A program made the position numbers and the translations under genes. A stretch of DNA of 33,238 nucleotides from Nitrospirota bacterium (GTDB lineage: Bacteria; Nitrospinota_A; UBA7883; JAJRTC01): positions 1-33,238 of the forward strand of contig JAJRTC010000005.1 of NCBI GenBank assembly GCA_024278445.1, read 5' to 3'. The notes under the pieces are model-generated. The model worked only from the letters and a program-made list of their open reading frames with translations. It made no database searches and had not been told where the DNA came from. Positions 24,916 through 32,121 of the stretch are shown piece after piece. Within the stretch, counting starts at the first letter, position 1. Every line of letters starts with the position of its first letter.

Positions 24916-25368
24916 ATGGTTGATGTTGGCAAGAAGGCTCCGGCGTTTACGCTTCTCGATCAGAATGAAAAAAAGACGTCATTAAAAGATTTTTCCGGCA
25001 AAACTCTTGTGATGTTCTTTTATCCGAAAGCGAACACAGGCGGATGAACGACCGAGGCGACCGAGTTTCGGGACGCAAAAAACGATTTTAAAAAGAAAAA
25101 GGCTGTCATAGTCGGGGTTTCCCGCGATAAGCCTTCCGCGCAAAAGAAATGGGAGGAGAAGTATGACCTGCCGTTTCCGCTGTTATCCGACCCTGAACAT
25201 GCCATTCATGAAAAATATGGCGCATGGGGCGAGAAAAACATGTATGGCAAAAAGGTGATGGGCGTTTTGCGGACGACCGTTGTTATAGGGCCAGACGGCA
25301 AGATCGTAAAAATTTACAAAAAGGTGAAAGCGGCAGGGCACGCCGCCAAGGTTTTAGACGATCTTTAG
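24916..25368 (+). CDS. Selenocysteine-containing peroxiredoxin, Bcp/PrxQ type (TGA at 25045-25047 read as Sec44)
   Basis: Bcp-type peroxiredoxins reduce hydroperoxides in the cytoplasm through a peroxidatic Cys in a PxxxTxxC motif. The frame from ATG 24916 (GGAG 9 nt upstream) reads MVDVGKKAPAFTLLD and FYPKANTGG, then TGA, then TTEATEFRDAKNDF and SRDKPSAQKKWEEKYDLPF, the downstream GVLRTTVVIGPDGKI, ending at TAG 25366-25368: 150 residues. The TGA falls exactly on the peroxidatic position (residue 44), the homology continues unbroken on both sides, and there is no Cys codon anywhere in the frame; the resolving-Cys position is Thr. A SECIS-like hairpin follows the TGA. This strongly favours selenocysteine over a nonsense mutation. 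Automatic callers would truncate or miss this gene. SelA, SelB, SelD and tRNA-Sec are not in the window. Confidence 0.9.
25045..25076 (+). promoter_or_regulatory. UGA codon plus candidate bacterial SECIS hairpin
   Basis: After the in-frame TGA (25045-25047), a 9-nt spacer leads to a stem: GCG (25057-25059) pairs with CGC (25074-25076) and CCGA (25061-25064) with TCGG (25068-25071), with a small A/GA internal loop and the apical loop GTT. Distance and a G-U-containing apical loop fit what SelB recognises in bacterial selenoprotein mRNAs. The pairing was done by eye, without energy calculation. Confidence 0.65.
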
Positions 25369-25480
25369 ATGAGAAACGTGGGCTGTAATTATGATTCCCG
25401 TATGGTTACCCTGCGTGTGCGCGGCATTGAAAGTTTATAGCGAAGTAGTGGAATTGCTTTAATTGCCGGAAACGGGCTAG

Positions 25481-25786
25481 TTATTTATACCTGTATGTAA
25501 TTCTGCCTCTTGTTAGGTCGTAAGGGGAGAGTTCGAGCTTCACCTTGTCGCCCGGCAGGATGCGTATGAAAAATTTACGCATTTTACCTGAAACATGGGC
25601 CAAAACCGTGAATTCGTTTTCAAGCTCCACCTTGAACATGGCGTTCGGCAGGGCTTCTAGCACCGTGCCTTCCACTTCAACGGCTTTGTCGCTATTTACA
25701 GCTTTCGGCCCCGTATCTTCGTCTCTTCGAGTTTTTTTCTTTTTTCTGCCGGTGCCAAAATACCTGGTTTTTTTCTTCTTTGCCAT
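25481..25786 (-). CDS. infA: Translation initiation factor IF-1 with extended basic N-terminus
   Basis: IF-1 binds the A site of the 30S subunit during initiation. Residues from about 36 to 101 match the whole family almost word for word: [41 protein letters not shown], and [17 protein letters not shown] at the end. Ordinary IF-1 is ~72 residues; here the first ~30 residues are an added Lys/Arg-rich segment ([20 protein letters not shown]). The ATG at 25786 has CTGGA 6 nt upstream, and no start codon with a ribosome binding site lies nearer the OB-fold. It is convergent with the peroxiredoxin and divergent from metK. Confidence 0.93.
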   Translation of the reverse strand: MAKKKKTRYFGTGRKKKKTRRDEDTGPKAVNSDKAVEVEGTVLEALPNAMFKVELENEFTVLAHVSGKMRKFFIRILPGDKVKLELSPYDLTRGRITYRYK

Positions 25787-25926
25787 AATGTCCAGTTTAA
25801 ATTGTATGAATATCCCACCACGGCCAGCTTTCGGACCTGCCCTATGGTTTTAGCCGATTCAACCGCCGTGAAGTGTGGCGGGTAGAAATAGCTTGCCAAA
25901 AAATCCGCCTTGGCTATAATTTCCAT

Positions 25927-25955
25927 TTGCGGTTCAGCGGATCATTGTACCGCAA
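25927..25955 (+). promoter_or_regulatory. Inverted repeat in the metK leader region
   Basis: TTGCGGT (25927-25933) and ACCGCAA (25949-25955) are perfect inverted repeats about 45 bp before metK. No SAM riboswitch core was recognised here, so the hairpin may be an operator or chance. Confidence 0.3.
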
Positions 25956-25999
25956 TATTATTGATAGTACACATAAAACATAACAAGGGTGACTATATT

Positions 26000-27172
26000 A
26001 TGGGGCGCATTAATTATTTATTCACTTCGGAATCGGTTTCGGAGGGACATCCAGACAAAATAAGCGATCAGATTTCTGACGCGGTTCTTGACGCCATAAT
26101 AGGGCAGGACCCTATGGCTCGTGTGGCGTGCGAAACTTTTTGCACCACGGGTCTCATTCTTGTTGGCGGTGAATATTCCTGCAAACCGGAAGTGAAGATC
26201 GATATAGACGCCATAGCAAGGGGCGTTGTTAAGGATATCGGATATAACGATTCATCCTTGGGTTTTGACTATAAATCATGTTCCGTGTTAAACGCCATGC
26301 ATGAGCAGTCCGCCGATATAGCCCAGGGCGTTGCCCGCGAAAACCCGGAAGACCAGGGCGCAGGCGACCAGGGCATCATGTTCGGTTATGCCACTAACGA
26401 AACCAAAGAGCTTATGCCTCTGCCGGTCGTTCTGTCTCACAAACTTCTTTTAAAGCTTGCAGAACTTCGCAAAAGCGGTGAAATGCCTTTCCTGAGGCCG
26501 GATAGCAAGGCGCAGGTGACGGTTGAATATACGAACAGGAGCCCGCACAGGATAGACACGGTTGTCATCTCCACACAGCATAGCGAGGATATTTCCGAAG
26601 AGAACTTGGCAAAAGAGGTGATTGAGAAGGTTATAAAACCTGTTATGCCTAAAGAACTTTTCGACGAGAAAAAGGTTAAATATCATATCAACCCAACAGG
26701 TCGTTTTATTATCGGCGGCCCGCATGGCGACACCGGCTTAACCGGCAGGAAGATTATCGTAGATACGTATGGTGGCGTTGGCTCCCACGGCGGCGGCGCT
26801 TTCTCTGGTAAAGACCCAAGCAAGGTTGACCGTTCGGCTTCCTACATGGCCCGTTATATAGCGAAGAATCTCGTCGCGGCGGGAATTATGGATAAATGCG
26901 AAGTTCAGTTAGCCTACGCTATCGGCGTGGCGGAGCCTGTCTCCGTTCTGGTAGATTCGTTCGGCACGCGTAAGGTAGATCAGGAAAAAATCCACGAAAT
27001 CGTTCGCGATAACTTTGATCTGCGCCCGTATGGGATATTGAAGACTCTTGATCTGCGTCGCCCGATCTACCGCCAAACAGCGGCATACGGCCATTTTGGG
27101 CGCGACCTTCCCGATTTTACCTGGGAAAAAACTGACAAGGCCGACGCTCTGCGCAAAGCCGCCGGACTTTAA
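26000..27172 (+). CDS. metK: S-adenosylmethionine synthase
   Basis: MetK forms S-adenosylmethionine from methionine and ATP. Motifs in order: [20 protein letters not shown], the second signature [18 protein letters not shown], the P-loop-like [21 protein letters not shown], and [19 protein letters not shown], ending near [18 protein letters not shown]. The chosen ATG 26000 has AGGGTGA 7 nt upstream and gives 390 residues, the family's usual size; an ATG at 25910 in the same frame would add 30 unrelated residues. It is followed by a strong terminator. ahcY, the other methyl-cycle enzyme, lies 1.8 kb away on the opposite strand beyond the Fic gene. Confidence 0.97.
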   Translation: MGRINYLFTSESVSEGHPDKISDQISDAVLDAIIGQDPMARVACETFCTTGLILVGGEYSCKPEVKIDIDAIARGVVKDIGYNDSSLGFDYKSCSVLNAMHEQSADIAQGVARENPEDQGAGDQGIMFGYATNETKELMPLPVVLSHKLLLKLAELRKSGEMPFLRPDSKAQVTVEYTNRSPHRIDTVVISTQHSEDISEENLAKEVIEKVIKPVMPKELFDEKKVKYHINPTGRFIIGGPHGDTGLTGRKIIVDTYGGVGSHGGGAFSGKDPSKVDRSASYMARYIAKNLVAAGIMDKCEVQLAYAIGVAEPVSVLVDSFGTRKVDQEKIHEIVRDNFDLRPYGILKTLDLRRPIYRQTAAYGHFGRDLPDFTWEKTDKADALRKAAGL

Positions 27173-27210
27173 GGACAGGCCTGCTTTCTTTTAAAAAAGA
27201 AAATTTTACG

Positions 27211-27256
27211 TCTGGTCGGGTTTAGTCGAAAGATTGAATCCGACCAGATTTTTTTT
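27211..27256 (+). terminator. Intrinsic terminator of metK
   Basis: A perfect 9-bp stem pairs TCTGGTCGG (27211-27219) with CCGACCAGA (27240-27248), followed by eight T residues (27249-27256). It lies 38 bp after the metK stop and just before the end of the convergent fic gene. Confidence 0.9.
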
Positions 27257-27270
27257 GCCCGCCGATTTTT

Positions 27271-28632
27271 TTAGAATCCTTTTGTATCTTCAATTTTCCG
27301 CTGAAGGTCGTGCGGAGATTCGAAAATAAAAACTCTGCCCTTTTTATGTTTTATAAGAAAATTTAGTTTGTCTGACATAAATAGCAAATCTGTTCTTGCT
27401 GTGTCATAAGCAATATCATGAGTGTGTTGATGCTCGTTAATCTTGTAAACATGTCCTGGGTGTTTTAAGGCATGCCGAAGTAAGGTTTTCTGCCTGAAAT
27501 TAAGATCCCCTCGCAATCGGTGAGTGCTTTCCAGCATTTTTTCAGCTGATTTTATTTCTTGTGCTTTCTTTTCAATATATTCCTGTAGTGCTTTGATTGC
27601 TTTTTTTATTACGTTTATTTGATGGATAATGAAATAGGTTGTATCGTTGTCGTCAGTCTCTGTATGCAGGAAGGCTTTTCCATATTGGGCTGGTGCCTGT
27701 TTAATAATATGTGATATGGAAATAAACTCCATTAGCCAATAACCGCTATTTAATGCCGACCAATAAAAAAGTGCCCTAGCTGTTCGACCATTACCATCTA
27801 CAAACGGGTGGTCATATCCCAACATGAAATGTAAGAGTATGGCTCTCAATATTGGATGAATGAAGTATTTTGAGCTTTCATTGTTAGCAAACCGACAAAG
27901 TAATTCCATCCGTTTGGGTAGTTCGTTTGCATTTGGTGGTGTGTGTAGTTCCGTATTGTCACGCGCATCAACTATCTGTATGTCGTCCCCTGTAGAGCGG
28001 TATGCCCCGGCATCGGTTAGGTTTTCCAAGGTTTTATCCGTAAGGATTTTATGAAGCTCAAGAATAAATGCTGGAGTTAGTTTTTCGTTTTTATTTTCAC
28101 GAATAAATTGCATCGTAAGATAGTTATTAAAAATCATCTGCTCACTTTTGTCATGCGGCTTTCGTCCCGTTAGTAACATTTCTTTGGCCACTTTACGTGT
28201 TGTTATAGCTCCTTCTAGTTGGCTTGAGTCGATCGATTCATTTATAAGTGATCGGATAATATAGGTGTTGCGCATTTGGGGGTTAGCTACTCCTATATCT
28301 CCCGATATGTTGCCCGTAGCGTTTTTATCAAGCCAGTGCAGGTTTTCCAAAATAAAATCAGGGGTTGAAAATACAAATTGGCTATTTGATTTATCTAAAA
28401 GACTTATTTGCTTGTATGTTTTTATTCGGGCAAACTTAATCCCAGTCCACCACTCTGCCGAGGTTAATCCTTTTGGAGGTTCATGGTGTTGTAGCTTATC
28501 CCAATGCAGATAACGTCCTTTAGAATCAGTCGCTTTAAAGCTAGTGATAAGTCGACGGGCCTTGTCAAGATCCGATGCGGATAGCTCATCAAGTACTTTT
28601 GCAAAATCAGGAGGACTCGACGGTATTTTCAT
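27271..28632 (-). CDS. Fic-domain protein (class II, self-inhibited) with C-terminal winged-helix-like region
   Basis: Fic enzymes transfer AMP (or related groups) from nucleotides to hydroxyl side chains of target proteins. The catalytic loop HPFVDGNGRTARALFYW (His near residue 275) is intact. An N-terminal inhibitory helix carries SSQLEGAITT, the S/TxxxEG motif of class II Fic proteins, so activity is probably kept low by the Glu. The C-terminal ~75 residues (FRQKTLLRHALKHPG... then YDTARTDLLFMS) look like a winged helix, as in many Fic/DOC family proteins. I chose ATG 28632 (MKIPSSPPDF); ATG 28713 would add 27 residues across operator-like DNA. The gene is more AT-rich than its neighbours and lies between metK and ahcY, suggesting acquisition by transfer. 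No cognate antitoxin ORF is evident. Confidence 0.88.
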   Translation of the reverse strand: MKIPSSPPDFAKVLDELSASDLDKARRLITSFKATDSKGRYLHWDKLQHHEPPKGLTSAEWWTGIKFARIKTYKQISLLDKSNSQFVFSTPDFILENLHWLDKNATGNISGDIGVANPQMRNTYIIRSLINESIDSSQLEGAITTRKVAKEMLLTGRKPHDKSEQMIFNNYLTMQFIRENKNEKLTPAFILELHKILTDKTLENLTDAGAYRSTGDDIQIVDARDNTELHTPPNANELPKRMELLCRFANNESSKYFIHPILRAILLHFMLGYDHPFVDGNGRTARALFYWSALNSGYWLMEFISISHIIKQAPAQYGKAFLHTETDDNDTTYFIIHQINVIKKAIKALQEYIEKKAQEIKSAEKMLESTHRLRGDLNFRQKTLLRHALKHPGHVYKINEHQHTHDIAYDTARTDLLFMSDKLNFLIKHKKGRVFIFESPHDLQRKIEDTKGF

Positions 28633-28696
28633 TTTCGCTATTAACAAGTATTGTAATTCATATACAATAACCACCATAAATACCAGTTCTTTAAAT

Positions 28697-28709
28697 TTGG
28701 TATTTGGTA
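28697..28709. promoter_or_regulatory. TTGGTA boxes near the fic start
   Basis: Two TTGGTA boxes (28697-28702 and 28704-28709) lie about 65-75 bp before the fic ATG, with a related TACCAG at 28681. They share the hexamer of the two larger arrays upstream but not the same spacing. A TACAAT on the minus strand (28655-28650) could be the fic -10 box. Confidence 0.4.
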
Positions 28710-28735
28710 GCATTGTACATCAAAACAAAGGGAAA

Positions 28736-28769
28736 TACCAATACCAAAAAAATTGGTAGCAAATTGGTA
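28736..28769. repeat. TACCAA/TTGGTA four-box array, copy 1
   Basis: TACCAA at 28736 and 28742, then the inverted TTGGTA at 28753 and 28764. Box offsets are 0, 6, 17 and 28. The same boxes with the same offsets occur again 124 bp away. It lies upstream of fic and is probably a protein-binding operator. Confidence 0.75.
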
Positions 28770-28802
28770 TTTTAAAATAACCAGTAAAACAAGAAGTTAA
28801 GT

Positions 28803-28825
28803 GCGTATTGTATTGCTTGATACGC
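28803..28825. other. Short inverted repeat between the two TACCAA arrays
   Basis: GCGTAT (28803-28808) and ATACGC (28820-28825) are a perfect 6-bp inverted repeat around 11 nt. The 90 bp between the arrays shows no credible ORF; this hairpin is the only structure seen. Confidence 0.3.
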
Positions 28826-28859
28826 GAAAATTTGCAATCCGGAGAATTTAACCACTAAA

Positions 28860-28893
28860 TACCAATACCAATTGAATTGGTATTAAATTGGTA
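28860..28893. repeat. TACCAA/TTGGTA four-box array, copy 2
   Basis: TACCAA at 28860 and 28866, then TTGGTA at 28877 and 28888: offsets 0, 6, 17 and 28, identical to copy 1. The box sequences are conserved while the spacer bases differ (for example AAAAA in copy 1 against TTGAA in copy 2 at the centre), which points to selection for binding rather than simple recent duplication. Confidence 0.75.
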
Positions 28894-28927
28894 GTAAGTT
28901 AAGAAGTTTTTGGAAATACTCGAAGAT

Positions 28928-28973
28928 TTTTACCCCCCGCCCCCTCTTTTTTAGGAAAGGGCGGGATGTAAAA
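28928..28973 (-). terminator. Long imperfect hairpin after ahcY
   Basis: On the minus strand TTTTAC and CCCGCCC pair with GGGCGGG and GTAAAA, separated by a 2-nt internal loop, just after the ahcY stop. The U-tract is inside the stem rather than after it, so this is a likely but not classical terminator. Confidence 0.5.
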
Positions 28974-28975
28974 GG

Positions 28976-30391
28976 CTAGTAGCGATAGGTGTCAGGTTTA
29001 TACGGGCCATCCACCGGGATGCCCAGATAGTCGGCCTGCTCCTGCGAGAGTTGGGTTAACTTCACGCCGATTCTCTCAAGATGCAAGCGTGCCACTTCCT
29101 CGTCCAGCTTTTTGGAGAGGGTATAAACACCAACTTCGTGTTTGTTCTTCCAAAGGTCGATCTGCGCCAACGTCTGGTTTGTAAACGAGTTGCTCATCAC
29201 GAACGATGGATGCCCTGTAGCGCACCCAAGGTTGACGAGCCTCCCGTCTGCGAGAATAAAAATAGAATTGCCGGTTTCGTCGAAAGTCCATTTATCGACC
29301 TGCGGCTTTATATTAAGCTTTTTTACGCCGTCAAACTTTTCCAGTTCAGACATCTGTATCTCGTTATCGAAATGCCCGATGTTAGAGACGATCGCCTGAT
29401 CTTTCATCTTGCGCATATGTTCTAACGTGATGATGTCTTTGTTACCGGTTGTTGTGACATAGATATCTCCCTCGGCAAGGGCGTCTTCGATAGGTTTAAC
29501 TTCATAACCTTCCATGGCCGCCTGTAATGCACAAATCGGGTCGATCTCGGTTACGATAACCCTTGCGCCAAGGCCCTTGGCCGCCTGCGCACAGCCTTTG
29601 CCAACGTCGCCATATCCGCAGATAACGGCTACTTTGCCTGCGACCATCACGTCGGTGGCACGTTTAATGCCGTCCATCAGCGATTCCCTGCAACCGTAAA
29701 GGTTGTCGAATTTCGATTTTGTAACAGAGTCGTTAACGTTTATAGCAGGAACTAAAAGCTCGCCTTTTTCCATCATCTGATAAAGCCTGTGGACGCCGGT
29801 TGTCGTTTCTTCGGAGACGCCGCGCCACTCTTTTACAACGTTGCCCCAAAAACCGGGCTCCTCGGCCAGTGTTTTTTTCAAAAGGTCGTTGATGATTTTA
29901 AGCTCGGCGTTATCGGTCGGCTCGTCCAGAATAGAAGCGTTTTTTTCAGCCTGGTTGCCACGATGAATAACGAGTGTGGCATCGCCGCCATCGTCTACGA
30001 TTAACTGTGGGCCTTTGCCGCCGGGCCATGTTAACGCCTCCTTTGTGCACCACCAATATTCTTCCAGCGTTTCACCTTTCCATGCGAAAACGGGCACGCC
30101 GGTGGCGGCGATTGCGGCGGCGGCGTGGTCTTGCGTCGAAAAAATATTGCAGGACGCCCAACGCACGTCGGCACCAAGCTCGACCAGTGTTTCTATGAGT
30201 ACGGCTGTCTGGATTGTCATGTGCAGGCTTCCCATTATCCGCACACCTTGCAGTGGCTTTTCGGGGCCGTATTTTTCACGGGTCACCATGAGGCCGGGCA
30301 TTTCGCTTTCGGCAATTGTGATTTCCTTACGCCCGAAGTCGGCAAGGGAGATATCTTTTACTTTATAGTCTGTTGCGGTTGCTGTAGTCAC
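28976..30391 (-). CDS. ahcY: Adenosylhomocysteinase (S-adenosylhomocysteine hydrolase)
   Basis: AhcY hydrolyses S-adenosylhomocysteine to adenosine and homocysteine with bound NAD, relieving product inhibition of methyltransferases. Motifs: [50 protein letters not shown], the NAD-binding [20 protein letters not shown], and [10 protein letters not shown]; it ends with PDTYRY. The ~40-residue insert ([15 protein letters not shown]) marks the long bacterial form. I set the start at GTG 30391 because AAGGAG (30401-30406, minus strand) lies 9 nt upstream; the upstream ATG at 30409 has no such signal and would make the Shine-Dalgarno part of the coding sequence. This gives 471 residues. The HTH/cyclase gene ends 39 bp upstream on the same strand, so they are probably cotranscribed. 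Confidence 0.97.
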   Translation of the reverse strand: MTTATATDYKVKDISLADFGRKEITIAESEMPGLMVTREKYGPEKPLQGVRIMGSLHMTIQTAVLIETLVELGADVRWASCNIFSTQDHAAAAIAATGVPVFAWKGETLEEYWWCTKEALTWPGGKGPQLIVDDGGDATLVIHRGNQAEKNASILDEPTDNAELKIINDLLKKTLAEEPGFWGNVVKEWRGVSEETTTGVHRLYQMMEKGELLVPAINVNDSVTKSKFDNLYGCRESLMDGIKRATDVMVAGKVAVICGYGDVGKGCAQAAKGLGARVIVTEIDPICALQAAMEGYEVKPIEDALAEGDIYVTTTGNKDIITLEHMRKMKDQAIVSNIGHFDNEIQMSELEKFDGVKKLNIKPQVDKWTFDETGNSIFILADGRLVNLGCATGHPSFVMSNSFTNQTLAQIDLWKNKHEVGVYTLSKKLDEEVARLHLERIGVKLTQLSQEQADYLGIPVDGPYKPDTYRY

Positions 30392-30430
30392 GTTGGTTTT
30401 CTCCTTCATTAAAAATATGGTCAGTTCTGT

Positions 30431-31156
30431 TTATGCAACGATTTCATATAGTGAGACTGGTTCCGGTATAAAAGTAAGTTTTTCAATTTTCGGACCGGTT
30501 ATTTTAATGTTGTCTTCCAGTTTTTTTACCACCTCAGCCGTGGCGATTATTCCGCCATCAGATGACGAGGCAAACTCCAGCGCCCGGAACGCAATGTTCA
30601 CAGGGTCGCCGATTATGTCTATCTGTTCATAGTTCGGATGCCCAAGCCCGCCTAAAAATATCTCGCCCGCCGAGAGGGCAACCGTTATGCTCTCGCCCGT
30701 TACGGCTCTTGCGCTAAGTGCCGCTTTTACTGCCCGCTCCCTATGCTTGGGCCCGGAGAAGAAGCAAAGAAGCCCGTCGCCCATTTGTTTTATAGGCACG
30801 CCATCGTTTTTAGTTATAGCCTCTGTTAGCTGGTAGAAAAACGCGTTGGCCCATCCGGCAAGCTTGCGCGGCGATGTTCCCTGCGATTTTTTGGCATATC
30901 CTTTAACGCTGGATACAAAAACCGTGGCCTCGAAAACATCTGCCCCTTCGTCGTATAGCCCCAGGAGCCAGTCGATTGAGACGTCTAAAAGTTTTGCGAT
31001 CTGCGGCAGTAACAGAATGTCGGGCGCGTTCTCGCCCCGCTCCCATTTTGATACCGCCTGTGACGATACCTGCAGGGCGTTTGCGATGTCAGCCTGTTTT
31101 AAGCCGCGCTCTTCCCTGCACTTTTTTATTTTTGCGCCCAGTTCGTCTAACAGCAT
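30431..31156 (-). CDS. XRE-type HTH fused to a degenerate class III nucleotidyl cyclase-like domain
   Basis: Residues ~7-65 are a Cro/C1-type helix-turn-helix (CREERGLKQADIANAL, then SSQAVSKWERGENAPD, the recognition segment). Residues ~76-241 resemble the class III adenylate/guanylate cyclase homology domain: IKQMGDGLLCFF (Asp127, one metal ligand), IDIIGDPVNIAFRAL (the Asn and Arg of the transition-state pair), GGIIATAEVV. The other metal Asp, expected in FxDIxGF, is Ser83 here (VSSVKGY), so catalysis is doubtful and a nucleotide-sensing role is possible. The ATG has no Shine-Dalgarno and lies 6 nt after a TATAAT, suggesting a leaderless message. It directly precedes ahcY, which it may regulate; that is inference from position. 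Confidence 0.85.
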   Translation of the reverse strand: MLLDELGAKIKKCREERGLKQADIANALQVSSQAVSKWERGENAPDILLLPQIAKLLDVSIDWLLGLYDEGADVFEATVFVSSVKGYAKKSQGTSPRKLAGWANAFFYQLTEAITKNDGVPIKQMGDGLLCFFSGPKHRERAVKAALSARAVTGESITVALSAGEIFLGGLGHPNYEQIDIIGDPVNIAFRALEFASSSDGGIIATAEVVKKLEDNIKITGPKIEKLTFIPEPVSLYEIVA

Positions 31157-31162
31157 TTTTAG

Positions 31163-31185
31163 ATTATAGTAGATGATGTAATCAT
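31163..31185 (-). promoter_or_regulatory. -10 box and palindromic operator candidate of the HTH/cyclase gene
   Basis: TATAAT on the minus strand (31168-31163) ends 6 nt before the start codon. Just upstream, ATGAT (31173-31177) and ATCAT (31181-31185) form a perfect inverted repeat around GTA, well placed for autorepression by the encoded HTH protein. No good -35 box was found. Confidence 0.5.
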
Positions 31186-31353
31186 AATCGACAATAACGC
31201 CTAAGTTTAGTTTACTGGCGGCATTGTTGATTTCCCGCCCGACCTACCAAAGGAAACCGTTTTATCCGGCTTTGCCGTGAAACCAGATTTCAGGTTTCGG
31301 TTTAAAAATGTTATATAAGAGTAACATTAAGAAAAACAGTGGATAACCTAAAA

Positions 31354-32121
31354 ATGCCGGTTAGAGAAACATTAAAAGCGCCCGGAGGGATTTTATACCT
31401 TATAAGAGGTTTAAAACTTATTTTCTCCGATTTTGCCATATTGCGTTTAGCCGTGGCGCCAGCCTTGGTCAATATTGCGCTTTTTGGCGTTTTGTTTATG
31501 TCTTTCAACTACTTTGCATATGAAATTTCTGCATATGTTTTCGATCAGTCGTCGCAGGAGTGGTATTGGTACGCTATTTCCACCGTGGTTGGAATTTTGT
31601 TTTTTTTAGCTTCAATACTTGTTGTGTTGTTTGGTTTTGTGGCGATAGGGCTTATCGTCGCCGCGCCGTTTAACGATATGCTCGCATCGGCGATTGAACG
31701 CAAGATAACGGGTAACGTTGCTGAAGCAAAGATGTCGCTTATAAAACTTGCCGGATATACGATGAAAAATGAAGCAAAAAAAATGTCGGTTATAATCGCC
31801 GTTCAGTTTGCCCTGCTTTTGGTAAACCTTGTGCCGGGCATCGGGCAGGCAATTTTTTTAATAGTAAGCCCGTGCTTTATGGCGCTTGTAATGGCATACG
31901 AGTTTACAGGATATACGCTTGACCGTCGTGGGCTCTCGTTTGCCGATAAAAGGAGATACCTGAAGTCGCATTTAGGGCGGTCGATGGGGTTTGGCCTTGC
32001 CGTATCGGCGACAGTGCTTATACCCCTGCTTAATTTTATGTTACTGCCGTTGGCCGTTGCGGGCGGAACGTTAATGGTTATAGAGAATCCACCAGAAGAG
32101 GAGTTCGCTGTTAATGACTGA
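31354..32121 (+). CDS. EI24/CysZ-like multi-pass membrane protein
   Basis: The 255-residue product begins with the family motif GGILYLIRGLKLIFSD and has about four to six hydrophobic segments (for example LAVAPALVNIALFGVLFM, STVVGILFFLASILVVLFGF and a C-terminal VSATVLIPLLNFMLLPLAVAGG), with the APFNDMLASAIE segment typical of EI24-domain proteins. CysZ, a member, is a sulfate permease in enterobacteria; here there is no sulfate-assimilation gene nearby, so transport of sulfate is not claimed. I chose ATG 31354 with GGAT upstream; GTG 31339 would add five residues. It overlaps the next gene by 8 nt, so the two are coupled. Confidence 0.8.
   Translation: MPVRETLKAPGGILYLIRGLKLIFSDFAILRLAVAPALVNIALFGVLFMSFNYFAYEISAYVFDQSSQEWYWYAISTVVGILFFLASILVVLFGFVAIGLIVAAPFNDMLASAIERKITGNVAEAKMSLIKLAGYTMKNEAKKMSVIIAVQFALLLVNLVPGIGQAIFLIVSPCFMALVMAYEFTGYTLDRRGLSFADKRRYLKSHLGRSMGFGLAVSATVLIPLLNFMLLPLAVAGGTLMVIENPPEEEFAVND

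Noticed and set aside
25045-25047. TGA as an ordinary nonsense mutation (pseudogene)
   Set aside because: It falls on the one position where Sec replaces Cys in this family, the remaining frame is intact, and a SECIS-like hairpin follows.
25696-25926. 76-codon minus-strand frame overlapping the 5' end of infA
   Set aside because: Out of frame with IF-1, no ribosome binding site and no recognisable family; its end is only the infA basic tail read in another frame.
25787-25999. SAM riboswitch upstream of metK
   Set aside because: No SAM-I/SAM-II type core was recognisable; only a simple 7-bp inverted repeat is visible.
28632-28713. Longer fic start at ATG 28713
   Set aside because: The added 27 residues are translated from AT-rich DNA that contains TTGGTA operator-like boxes and a possible -10 box; MKIPSSPPDF is a more natural N-terminus.
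28697-28893. CRISPR array
   Set aside because: The repeated units are 6-bp boxes in both orientations with short irregular gaps, not 25-40-bp direct repeats with unique spacers, and no cas gene is present.
30392-30430. SAH riboswitch upstream of ahcY
   Set aside because: The gap to the upstream gene is only 39 bp, too short for the known element, and no matching structure is seen.
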